Shown here: positions 24,161 to 34,691 of the stretch, piece after piece
Numbering within the stretch: position 1 is the stretch's first letter
Layout: every line of letters begins with the position of its first letter
DNA from: Botryosphaeria dothidea
Taxonomy: Eukaryota > Ascomycota > Dothideomycetes > Botryosphaeriales > Botryosphaeriaceae
DNA: 64,000 nucleotides
Direction: 5' to 3'
NCBI GenBank assembly: GCA_011503125.2
Contig: WWBZ02000051.1
Span: forward strand, 1,860,001 to 1,924,000
Made by a program: the position numbers and the translations under genes
Notes under the pieces: model-generated
What the model saw: the letters and a program-made list of their open reading frames with translations, nothing else
Told to the model about the DNA's origin: nothing
Databases searched by the model: none

Positions 24161-25039
24161 GTTGGGCAGGCAGAAGCTGAGGCGAGGGGAAGCTCCCGAG
24201 GCCACGACGGTCGACGACACGAATGACGACAGCGGTGCTGCGAGCCCCTGGGCGAGGGTTGAAGTCTTATAAAAGCACGAGGAAATTAAGAAACCCGGCG
24301 AGGTGCGAGGAGCAGTGTGTAAATGCGGAAGCGAGCTTACTTGAGTGAAGAAGAACCGTGGGTGGTAAGGGCCGTTGCCTGAAGCACGAATGCCCTAGTA
24401 CCTACCGGGGGAACGGCTGATCCCGAGTAGAAAGAAGCGGCTGTTTCGAGAGCAGGCAGAAGGCACCTGTAGGTTGAAGGCCAGCCTTTGTGGCAGCCAG
24501 AAATGCTAAAACACGAAAGAGTCTTGGAATGTATCTGCACGCTGGTGGTGCAGAGGAGTAAGGTGTTCCGGGGATGCAAGGTTGGCTGCGCCGTCACGCC
24601 CGTGGTCATGCTCCACGCAGCAGCGGGGCTTATCTTATCGCCCTCTACTCCGTGACCGCTGCAGATGGTCTGTTCACCACCCCAGCCCGGGGACGGATAC
24701 GAGTCACATGCTCGAACTCGCCAGTATGCAGTCATTTCAACGTCCGTTGATGATAGATTAATTTACACTTTCCATGCCACCACAGGCTGAACTTCGCACA
24801 TGAATCCACCTGCCGCCCATTCAGAACCCGCTTTCTCATGCACACATCATCATCTCCTTCGTTGCAACAAGGCCAACATCAAGATAAAAGCGCTGCGCTC
24901 TCCGCTCTGAGCCAACAGGCTTGCAGACCCAAGCCCTTTGCCTGAAAAAAGGTATATTATGCCGCAAAGAAGAACCCGACATGAACCTGCACTTTGATAA
25001 CGCCGTGACCCCCTATTTGAACTGCCAGCGAAGCTGCAT
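24161..25039. other. Intergenic, no gene seen
   Basis: This 0.88-kb spacer lies upstream of the 778-aa gene and downstream of the mannosyltransferase. A TATA-like TTTTATAAG on the minus strand (about 24266-24275) lies about 110 bp before the chosen start. No exon is supported. Confidence 0.5.
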
Positions 25040-26803
25040 TTACGGGCTTGCCCAGCCGCCTGCCACATCTACCCACTCTGCAAGACAGCTACCTTGTTTG
25101 CCCTCAACGTCGACAATGTCCGTATCGCATTTGCATCTGCATCCCACACCGTTCTCCTTCTCGGGGTCCGGTGTCGCCCAGTACTTGTCCTCCTCGATGC
25201 GTTCCTTTTCATCCAGAGTCGTCATCTCCAAGTACGGAATGTGATCGAGTTGGCGTGCGGGCGCGTTCGCGGGACAGTGCTGAATCGTTGTATGTCTGTA
25301 GCCAAAGTCGCGGAAGTAGTGGATGTCTCCGGGGCCGAGAAGAGCGCCAGCAGCGAGAGAGTGGATTGGTGCGTCTCCCCACTAGACATCGTCAGCAGAC
25401 TATCCAGATGATAAGAAAGACACAGTCGACTTACTCGTTCCGTCCAAAACCCACCGCTTCGATCCATCATCTCGAAGAAGTCATTGTACTCCTTGCTCCT
25501 GAACCAATCTAGTCTAGCAATCTCAAAGTTGCTCCAGAAGTGGCACATGTTGTATGTTTCGCCTTCCATAGATTCGGGGTCAATTTCCGGAAGAGCACCA
25601 GAGCTAGGGTCCGTATTCAGAATCTCCTCGGGAAGGGGCTTCTTATATTTGGGATCCTCTTTGGGAAGCTCTTCCGGTTCTTCCTTTGGCTCAGGCTTCT
25701 CCACGAACATTTCCCACAGACCCTTCGATTTCAAGTTATGCTTGCGCTTGTAGGCCGCCGCGTACCGGAAGATGTTGGGGACCGTCTCCTTCAGTTCCTT
25801 GACGGCAATTGTGAAACCGTAAGTTTTGTTGTTCCGCTCCATGTGGATGAATGGATCACTGCAGTGTGTCAGTTTCGTGTGGTTTGGGGCGGATGAGATT
25901 GGAACACCCACTAGGTGATGTCGCAGAAGTATTTGATCTCCGGCTCAAGACGCCAGTACCAAGTGTACTTCTGGAGGAGCTCGTGTTTGTAGAAGAACCT
26001 GCAGTATGATGTCAACCCTAGCAATCGGCATTCATTGCTACAAGAAATCTTACCCAGAGTAGAAACGGCACATGTGATGGTAGCTCTCCATGCCGCCATA
26101 CATAATGGCCTGGTCACCCTGCTTCGCGATGCCTTCCTTTGCGACATCCTCATCCACCCAGTCCGGGAATCCCCACATCGACTTGTCGATCTTGCCCCAC
26201 TCGACCGGAGCGCTGGTGTAGTTCAGGACTGTGTCCTTGAAGGTCTGGTTGAAATCACCATCGTTCAGGAAGACATAGGGGTAGTGGAACCACCTGTTGA
26301 AGTGCCTCTCGATGGACTTGATTGACTGTATCACACCATCCAATTCCTTATTCCGAGCCAAGACAACAAACGCCGCGTTTGCTTTTTCGTGGTCCTCCGG
26401 TCTCTTCGGAGGTTCTAAACAACCCGAGTAGAAGACTTTGTCATACTTTTCGCTGATTTTCCTGTTGCGGGCAACCCTGTTAGGATCTTTGAAGATGACC
26501 GTTCAGGAGGCCAGAGGGTAAGACAAACCTGATTGACGGGGGAGCACCTGCTGGGACCAATAACTTCCCTGGCGAGGAGGGATGCCGCACGAATATCACG
26601 ATTATTAAGATTATGACAATGGTCGGGAAGAGAACAACCAGGCCAAGGGGTATCGAGATGGACGAGTTGCCCTTGATGCGTATGCGGCGGCGAAGAAAGG
26701 CTAGGCGCGGCGATAGCTTATCCGCCTTGGATTCGTCGCCATCTAGCGGAGCGGCGGGACGCGCCGTTGGTATGCGCTTCTTGATGCTCTGTAGGAAAGA
26801 CAT
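25040..26803 (-). CDS. Golgi alpha-1,2-mannosyltransferase, GT15 (Kre2/Mnt1/Ktr)
   Basis: Type II Golgi enzyme that transfers mannose from GDP-mannose in O- and N-linked glycan extension. Exons 26803-26529, 26476-26054, 25998-25912, 25858-25435 and 25381-25040 give 516 aa. A basic cytosolic tail and a signal anchor (SIPLGLVVLFPTIVIILIIV) precede a stem. The catalytic domain has the GT15 signatures NAAFVVLARNKELDGV, FNRWFHYPYVFLNDGDF, YHHMCRFYSGFFYKH across a splice, YTWYWRLEPEIKYFCDITYD (with the catalytic glutamate), YNMCHFWSNFEI and ERWGDAPIHSLAAGALL. The tail is Cys-rich, typical of the family. A Lys/Glu/Pro-rich insertion (about EKPEPKEEPEELPKEDPKYK) sits between the CDITYD and HFWSNFEI blocks. 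Confidence 0.95.
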
Positions 26804-28003
26804 GTGTGCGGTGGTGTAACGATTGCGGCGGTCTGGTGGCTACGGGGGAGCTGCTGCTTCAGCTACGGGCTCCCTTGGCCGCTCTCGAGCCCGGCGGCGA
26901 CAGCGTGTAGCTCGGAGAACGTTTCGTCCGAAGGTAGTGCACGGCGCAGATACTGAGGCCCGCGGAGAGATTGCGGGGAGCTCTGGCTTTTCGAAGGGTG
27001 CGGTGGCCGGAGTGGTGTCGCGCGGCGTGCGAAGATTCCGGGAGGACCAAACGAACGGCTGGAGGGTAGGTACGATCTCCGAAGACGACACGGCCACGCG
27101 AAGGGTTGCGGCGCGGCGGATCGCGCGTAGGGGAGGTGGTCGGGGGCCGGCGACGCGGATTTGGTGGTGGTGTCGCGGAAGAGGTTGCCTTTGGCTGGCA
27201 GGTAATTGGCAGAGAGGGAGGATTGAGTGCGGCAGGAGGCCAAGAAGAGCACGCCTGCAGCCAGAACGCTCCTGCTCCTGCTCGACGACAGGGATTCGCA
27301 GCAACACCAGGGTGCACGAGTCGCGGCGCGCAGGAGATGGGTCTCTGGGTGATGCAGCGGAAAGGGTTGTCTGTTTCTTCACAGCGCGCAGGTGGCTGGC
27401 AGTTCGCAGCTTACGACACCCTCGCGGCGGCCGCTGTGCTCTGATAGCCTGCGGCTAAAACGAGTTAGCAGCCCCTTGTTCTTGGAGCGGTTTCGCTGCC
27501 GCTCCGCAAGCAAGCCCTCTCGCTCGGCCACTGTTGGCTCCTCCCGCGCTGTTGCAGCAAAAAGTGCCGGCCTCTGCGCACGCCACTCGAAAAACCGAAA
27601 GCTGTCCTATTCTTCGTCTGCCGTCGCTCTGGCCCACGGGCCCGGTGTCCGCGCGCGCACGGCGCCCAGCCTCTAGCCAGCTTCTGCAATAAGCCCTCGC
27701 CGCCAATCCTCACGCTCCTCCTGTCATCCACTGCCACCGCCGCTCCCTCAAATTTCCCCTTTGCGCCCTATCTCCAGGCACGTGATTGATGAAAACCGCC
27801 AGTCCGTCCCAATAAACTTCCCTGTCACCCTAAGAATAGCATCCCAACGTAACAGCGCCGTGCCCGGTGCCGCTGCGAAGAAACGCTGAAACGGCTGCCG
27901 TCAAAGAACAAATTATAGTCATTGCCGTGTGGAACGCTCCAGCGACGGTGAACGGACGGCAACCACCACCGAATTACGCGTAATCCGGCGGCGCGCATGA
28001 AAG
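26804..28003. promoter_or_regulatory. Divergent intergenic region, GC-rich
   Basis: This 1.2-kb spacer separates the starts of the mannosyltransferase and the DUF4604 gene. The half next to the mannosyltransferase is very GC-rich, so all six frames are open for long runs. Their translations are Arg/Ala/Pro-rich, overlap each other and lack family motifs, so I read them as chance frames in promoter and leader DNA. Confidence 0.5.
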
Positions 28004-28674
28004 ATGGCCTTCAATGCTAAGAATCTAAACTACGGTAATTTTCCCACCAAGAAGCGCGTGCCATCTCAATTCTCGATTCGTACTTTCCTGCAGCCATTCC
28101 TTGTTCTGTCTCATTATTTTTTTCTTTGTTCTTTATTGATGTCCAATATTCTTGCAGCAACACGAGCTGACCCTCAGCCACAGACCGTAACGAGCCGGCC
28201 TTCCTGCGCCGCATGAAAGGAGACCTAAGCGCTGGCCGCGATACTGATCGTCACGAGCGACCCATCGCACGACCTAAACGATTGAAGCGTGACGAGGAAG
28301 ACGATGGCCCAACGTACGTCGTAGAAGAGAGCAACGACACACTTACCAAGGCGGAGTATGAAGCCTTAATCAATGGTGTCGCCGAGCAACAGTCTGCCGA
28401 TGTAACTGAAAATGCCGCTCAAAAGAAGGACGGCGACCAGACGGTGGCGGAGGCGGCAAAACCCAAGCAGCAGCAAGTTGCCTCGGTTGGCGGGGCGTCG
28501 AAGAAGAGGAAAGCCGTGAAGATTGGAGGTGATGCTGATGAAGATGAGGGTGAAGAGACCGGTCCAGCAGAGAAGGCGGAGGTACAGCAGAAGGAGGCCA
28601 AGACTAAGAAAACCAAGAAAAAGGCTAAGGCTATCAAGCTGTCTTTCGGCGGCGACGAAGGAGAGAAGACTTGA
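28004..28674 (+). CDS. DUF4604-family small nuclear-type protein
   Basis: Exons 28004-28034 and 28184-28674 (149-nt intron) give 173 aa. The N-terminus MAFNAKNLNYDRNEPAFLRR matches the family pattern K-N-L-x-Y-x(3)-E-P-A-F-L-x-R. An AG three codons upstream would insert AT before D and also keep frame. The rest is charged and low-complexity, ending in a Lys-rich block (KKTKKKAKAIKLSF) suited to a nuclear or nucleolar protein. A block ATYVVEE-like strand followed by a short helix (TKAEYEALINGV) is the only other ordered part. No function is known to me for the family. Confidence 0.8.
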
Positions 28675-29327
28675 TTGATTTATGGCAGCAGTGGCGTAGC
28701 GGCTGGCACAGTTGGCTTAACGCAAGATATGCTTATGGATGAGCCTTGATCGCTTCTAGGCGGGGTCGGAATATTCTCATTACTTCATGCAGGCTGCTCC
28801 GTCGCAAGATCCAGCTTTAAAGTTTGCCGTGCTGTGAAGGGCATGGGGGTACCTTGAGCTTCCGCTATCTCTGCGACCGAATACTCTGCTCTGACTTCGA
28901 CAACGTGAAGGGGAAAGCATCCCGAGGGGAGACCATGCAACATTTTCTGACAAGAGGCTGGAGTCTATTTTGAACGCCTTACTTGTATGCATATGATCAT
29001 GATTCATGCGCGCACTTTCAATTCTAAATCTATGAGTGCGAAAAGAGGACTTCATTCTGAGATGAGGGTGGTATCAACGCAAAGTGATGGTATATAAACA
29101 GTGAGAAGTTGAGCAGGATAGAAAAATAAAGAGAGCGTTTGCAGAAAGGGCAAAGAACCCAGGTTCACCTCCAACACCAGTGGAAATGTCTTGTCTTGCG
29201 ACACTGGATCCCCTTGTCTTGATCATCAATTACTCGCCCTTCGACTGCTCTGCCGTGCCGTGCCATGCCATGTAAGCCGGTCCCACTATGGGAGCAGTCT
29301 CAAACATCGCCTCCGAGAGGTCATGCT
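28675..29327. other. Convergent 3' flanks
   Basis: This 0.65-kb stretch lies between the DUF4604 stop and the FZO1 stop, which face each other. No exon is supported. The TATATAAA at about 29090 is probably part of an AT-rich 3' UTR. Confidence 0.55.
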
Positions 29328-32188
29328 TTACCCCTCGTAGGCAGCAGCAACGCCCGGGGCGGGACCTTCGAGGTCCACGCGTTCGACGCTGTGCCTGATG
29401 TCGTGGCTCTCGCGAACGAGGTTGCCGAAGTATTTGCGGGCGACTTCTGCCTCCTGCTTGAACTTGGTCGTCTTCTCCCTCTTGCCCTGCAATTCTTCGA
29501 CACTGCGCTGCAGACCCACGCGGAGCTCATCCGTCGGGTGCTTGAGGGCCTTCCGCACCTCAGAGCTGATACGGGAAGCGTTGGCATGCGTATAATCGAG
29601 CAGATCGAGTTGTGCTGAGAGTTTGGTGCTGAGACGGCGCGGAAGCGACTTGGGAATGGATTGCAGTGCGTACGAGATTCCGAGACCAACTGCGGAGTTT
29701 GTAAGTAAGTAAATTCATTTCTAGGGTTAATTATCGGCCACTTACCAGCCAAAATGAGACCAGGAACAATCATCCTGCGGAGGTTATTTGAACCCATTAT
29801 CCTCATGGCACCCATTGCACCATCTACCCAACTGACACCGCCGACCATCCTTGTACCAACAACTCCAGCAACAGTGACAGCCATGCTGGTTCCTGCAAAC
29901 TTCTCTTGACGCTCCCAAAGGCCGGCCATATCAAAGAAGTCCCAAACTTCGACGTCAAAGTCCACTTGTCTAGCGAGCGCATCGCGCCTCTTGCGGAACA
30001 TCTTTTCAGGGTGGAAGGTGAGATGCGACCAGTCGTCACCCAGATGGAGTATTCCCAAGCTGGAAATTCTTCTAAAGCCAATCGTAGTCTGCTGTCGGGC
30101 GTAGTCTTCGCAATTGTAAACGCTCTCTGATATCTCCTGGATCATGGCGGCCTTGATGTCCTCGGCATACTGAAAGGCACTGAACAAGCCGGGATAATCA
30201 AGACCAAGGTCATGTTCGGCCACGCGTGAGATCGTTGTGGTCACTGTGTCTCGAGTATATTCGTAGACATCTGCTGCGGTCTCCTCGATGGTGTGGTCGG
30301 CATCTTCGCTCGCTTCAGTGCGGGACTTCTTTGATTGCTCGTATGCCGGCTCTAGCTCCTTGAGTTCATTCGTGACTCGGTCCAGCTCCGATTGAGCAAC
30401 ATCACGATTAACTGTGGCAAGATTGTTCAAATCTGCGAGCACGTTCGTGAGGTATGTCTTAGCTGGTGCGAGCTTCGAACGCGCCCTCTTTTCCAAGACA
30501 AAGCGCCTCAAAGCCCCCTCAAGTTCCTCGAAGTCTCGGATCTTCTCCTTCTCCTTCCCCTTACCCTTATCTGTTGAGCCAGAATCGCCCTTGTCATCGT
30601 CATCCGGATCTCCACCAGGGCCACCATCACCCGAGCCGGAGCCGGAACCACCACTTCCACCGGTGAATTCCAGAGGAGCAACAGGAATCGCTCGACTGGT
30701 GACAAAATGAACAAGTTCCGAAGATTCTTTGAATGTAGCAGGGCTCATCTTTCCAACCTGCTTCAGAATTTGTTGCTCGCATCGCTTCTTGTCTCTGATG
30801 TTGTCGAAGCCATTGACAACCATGAACATGTAGGCCTTCTCCCTTGCTGCGTTGAAGATGAACTCCTTTGCTGACAGCGTGAAGTGATTAGCTGCGGAGA
30901 CAACAAAGACAACAACGTCAATTTCTTCCTGGCGGGCGAACACAGCCGTGGTTTTCAGCGAATCAGCGTTGAGACCAGGGGCATCGATCAGAGCGATGTC
31001 CACAACTCCGTTGTTCAAGAGAGACTCGTCAACGGACCGGATGTCTTTGACATAGACCTTGCAAGACGCGTAACGCTCATTCTCTGTAACAATGTCCTCG
31101 AGTTGCTTGAGAGTGTACACGTCATAGGTTGCCTCGTTGTCCCGGTTGTAGACTGATCCAATGGGAATCGCGTGCACCTCCTCGATCCCTCCATTCTCTC
31201 TAGAATCCAATACCTCACAAAAAATGCTTGTGCAAGGCTGCTGATCCTCAGGCAGGATTTTCCTCCGCAACAAAGCATTGCAGAACGTAGACTTGCCGGC
31301 GTTGAGGTCTCCAGTAACCAGAACCTTACTGGACGTGTCTTCAATACGCTCCCTCAGCGAGTATAGGTGGCGAATGCTCTTATTGATCTGATTGTCCAAA
31401 AGCTGAGCAATGGCACCCTTCTCCAGAGAATGAACCAACTCTGTCTGAGACAGAGCACCCATCTTCAGATCAATCTTGAGCACAGAGAAGTCCTGAGCCA
31501 GCTGTGGCGTGACCAAGCGTGGTTCCGGCACAGATCTTTGTGTTGCTGTTGAACTTGCTTCAGCAACCGAGGAGTCTTCTCCGAGCGACGTGCCAGCGCG
31601 CTTGGGGGGTTTGGGCCGGTTTGGCGCGTTCTGCTCTACACTACGATGGTTGTCCCAGGTTGACTGGGTATGTTGAAGTCCGGGCCGAGGCTCTGCCTGG
31701 CCTGAGCTAGGCGCAGGAGAAGCGGAGCGCTGGACTTGGGGATAATGGGCCGGCCATTGCATATTCATCTGCTGGAGCTTCTTCAATGTTTCCACGGTTC
31801 GGCCGATGGAGCGGCCCAGGGCGGTTCTGTTTTGATTGTAGTAAAGCTGATGGATATGGCTAGCAAGAGTGCGGCGCTCGTGCTCAGAGGCGGGATTCGA
31901 CTCTCCAGGTAAAACGGGTGTATGACTGGGTGTTGGACGATCCTCTGTAATGCCGGGGTGCCAGCCAGAGCGCGCGCTGCTGGTGTCGGCAATGCTGCCG
32001 CCATAGCCAGAGTCATCATCAAGCATGGCGGCGAGGCGACTGGCGCTCTCAGAGACGGAGCCGGTGCCGACGGTCATATAGGAAGGACGGCGTGACGCGG
32101 TGGGCGAAAGGTAGGATTCGGGGTGGCGGCCGTGCGGGTCGCCGGAGGGCGAGGCATATCCGCTGCCGGAGGGTTTGTTGGGATCCAT
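29328..32188 (-). CDS. fzo1: Mitofusin, mitochondrial outer-membrane fusion GTPase Fzo1
   Basis: Dynamin-like GTPase that tethers and fuses mitochondrial outer membranes. Exons 32188-29746 and 29689-29328 (56-nt intron) give 934 aa. The disordered N-terminal extension (about 210 residues) is Ser/Pro-rich. A first heptad region (HIHQLYYNQNRTALGRSI) precedes the GTPase domain: P-loop GDLNAGKSTFCNALL at about residues 293-300, switch-I region with QQPCTSIFCEV, G3 DAPGLNAD at about 400, and G4-like VNGFDNI. A Gly/Ser/Asp-rich insertion follows the G5 region. Next come a coiled coil, then paired hydrophobic segments (VTVAGVVGTRMVGGVSWV and IVPGLILAVGLGISYAL, the second crossing the splice), and a C-terminal heptad region ending in AAAYEG. 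The start 32188 is the first ATG after the promoter; longer upstream frames lack family similarity. Confidence 0.95.
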
Positions 32189-32489
32189 CACGAGCGTAGG
32201 GATAGCTGTGTGTTGTGGTGTCGCATGTCGCGAAGCGTAGGGCGTCGCGAGTCGAGGTAGAGAGGCGTGTGGTGACGAGAGAAAGTTGAAATGGTAATGA
32301 GCGAATTCAGCAAGGGCCGGAATGCGGCCCGCCAAGAAGCTCACGGACCGGACCCGAGCTGCAGCTCTCCCACGCCTCCTCCCCCACTCTGCCGCCTGCA
32401 CAAGCGCTGCACCTCGCGAAAGACACTTCCAAAAAGAGCGTGCTCTCTCTAGTCGTGCTGCACATCGGTCGATCCGCCGTTCCTCTACC
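32189..32489. promoter_or_regulatory. Bidirectional promoter fzo1 / vps2
   Basis: Only 301 bp separate the two divergent start codons, so both promoters and both 5' UTRs share this stretch. No obvious TATA box is present. Confidence 0.65.
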
Positions 32490-33376
32490 ATGAACGTTCG
32501 TCGCCCTCCCTCCGCACCAAAAGCGTATACCAGGCACTGACCGCCGTGCAGATCGTGGAATGGGCCTTTGGCAAGCGCATGACGCCACAGGAGCGTCTGC
32601 GCAAACACCAGCGCGCTCTGGAGAAGACACAGCGTGAACTCGACCGCGAGCGCGTAAAGTTGGAGAACCAGGAGAAGAAGCTGGTGCAAGATATCAAGAA
32701 GAGTGCCAAGAATGGCCAGATGGGCCCTCTGCGCATCCAGGCAAAGGATCTCGTAAGGACAAGGAGGTATGGCCTGCTTCAGATGCCGCTGCAACCTTGA
32801 ATGTTGCTGACGAGCTTGTCGCAGATACATCCAGAAGTTCTACCAGATGCGCACGCAGCTACAAGCGATATCACTACGGATACAAGTATGTCACGATATA
32901 TACTTTCCGCGATAAGCGCTTATTGTATACGCAGACCGTCCGAAGCAATGAGCAGATGATGCAGTCGATGAAGGGCGCAACGGCGCTATTGGGCAGTATG
33001 AACCGGCAGATGAACCTGCCGGCCCTCCAAAGAATAGCCATGGAGTTCGAGAAGGAGAACGACATCATGGACCAGAGACAAGAGATGATGGATGATGCCA
33101 TCGACGATGTCACTGGGCTAGAGGATGAGGAAGAAGGCGAAGAGGTTGTACAACAGGTCTTGGACGAGATAGGAGTGGATCTTGGACAATCCGTAAGTCA
33201 ACTTGGTGCAAACGCTGGGGCTGTCTTGCCGCTGCTAACACCGGGTCCAGCTTGGCGAGACCCCGACGGGCCTACAGAAATCAGGTGTCGCTGAAGGCAA
33301 GGTCGCGCAGGCCGTAGGCGGGGGAGATCCGGATGACGACGATCTGCAAGCAAGACTCGACAGTCTGCGGCGATGA
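32490..33376 (+). CDS. vps2: ESCRT-III subunit Vps2/Did4 (CHMP2)
   Basis: Core ESCRT-III component that polymerises on endosomal membranes with Vps24 and recruits Vps4. Five exons (32490-32495, 32552-32766, 32825-32885, 32935-33192, 33251-33376) give 221 aa. Exon 1 is only 6 nt (MN) and uses a weak donor (GTTCGT), after which IVEWAFGKRMTPQERLRKHQ resumes the universal Vps2 start. The basic helical core follows (LDRERVKLENQEKKLVQDIK, KNGQMGPLRIQAKDLVRTRR, YIQKFYQMRTQLQAISLRIQ), then SMKGATALLGSMNRQMNLPA. The acidic C-terminal half closes with a MIM1-type helix (DDDLQARLDSLRR) expected to bind the Vps4 MIT domain. Length equals that of known orthologues. Confidence 0.96.
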
Positions 33377-34691
33377 TTTACGAACGAAGCAAGCACGGAC
33401 TGGCAGTCATCCGTCCGGAGCAGGCGCAACAACAATGCAGATGAGGTTTGGCAGCGCCTGTCGGGGCCGAACGGAGATCATTTGTCCCAGCTGCGGTTCC
33501 GGATGAGCAGTGGTGATCAGGCGTTGGGCGTAGACATGGCTATCCCGGGCAAGTGCCGTTGAGCAAAACGAAATATCTATAAGCGACCGCATCAGGTCTC
33601 AGAAACCGAATCTCATACCCTTATTTCTGTTTACGTCTGGGAAGGTTCTTTGGCATGCATGGTGTGGAGATGGTTTCGCATAGAGGACATTCCCATCACT
33701 TAGGCGTCCATAAATAGCAGAGTCACGATTGCGCCATGGCATTTCCCTCGAGCCAAGGGACAGACGCTGCGCGTGTGTGGGGCTGTCCGACCACGGCCAC
33801 TTGATAATGCCCGCGCGGCAGAGCGGAGGGTCAGGTAGGTAGGGCACAAACCCGCGCTGCTGCAGCGACGATGCCGGACGTGTCGTGTGCTCGCTGGAAT
33901 GTCTGGCCGCACGCTGAGACGTGTCTTGGACTTGAGGTCCTTATGAGGCGAGAATGCACGCGAAAAGCAACAGCGCTTTGATTGTGCGTCGCTACGTCAT
34001 GCAGAGCAGCTCATGTCCGGCACTGCCGCTCAGGGTCGTTTCTCTACTCTCGCGCCGCCGCGTCGCGCCCAGCTCCACCGGCTCGCCAGTTCCAGTCCAG
34101 TAGTCCTCAAAACACCTAGCAGTAACTAGCAAGCTGCCCAAACCTGCCTGGCTTCGCGCGTCGTCATTGACCCGCCCCCGCTCGCCCACGTCCTTGTGCT
34201 GGCACGCCGCAACCTCTGCTGCGCCTGCCGCCAGCACTGCCTGCGCGCTCCGTCTCCTGTGCGCATCCTCTGCTCAAATCAGCCCCGCCGCGGATCAGTG
34301 GGTACTCCATCGCGACGCCTTGCGCACGGCATATCCCCAGCCTCCCGCTTGCTGCAGCCTCAAGTCTTCGCTCACGCCTCACGCCTCGCACCGCACGCCT
34401 CTCTCACCACCTCAGCCCGACTGCGTGCGGCAGAGAGCCAGCGCCGCCCCCACTGCGACGAATCCGTGGTCCCGCACTTGAGACACCGCGCCCCCTTCAC
34501 ATCGAGCCCAAGTGCCCTCACGCCCAAGCACCGCTGTCCCGCGGCCCCTCGACTCCCGCCCTTCCCCGCGCCGCCCAACGCCGTCAGCACCTCGTCTGCC
34601 CTGCCGCGCCTAGTCGTGTGCGCCCACAACATCCAATCTGGCAGGCGGCAAGCGGAGGAGCTTTTCCAGCCAGGGAGGCCTGTTGAACAGA
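33377..34691. promoter_or_regulatory. vps2 3' flank and PTC1 promoter/leader
   Basis: This 1.3-kb spacer has no supported exon. From about 34000 to 34680 it is strongly C-rich, like many fungal promoters and 5' leaders, which keeps several frames open by chance. Confidence 0.55.

Noticed and set aside
24161..24300. N-terminal extension of the 778-aa protein
   Set aside because: The frame is open upstream to beyond 24270 but has no ATG, only GTG and CTG codons, and a TATA-like element lies in it. The ATG at 24160 is preferred.
26823..27458. Long open frames on both strands (212 and 180 codons) in the GC-rich divergent spacer
   Set aside because: Both strands are open at once, the translations are Arg/Ala/Pro-rich, the + frame begins at TTG, and no family motif is visible. 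Composition explains them.
32189..32830. Extension of Fzo1 by 214 residues upstream of the ATG at 32188
   Set aside because: The extra part lacks mitofusin similarity and overlaps the first exons of the divergent vps2 gene. The ATG at 32188 gives a normal start.
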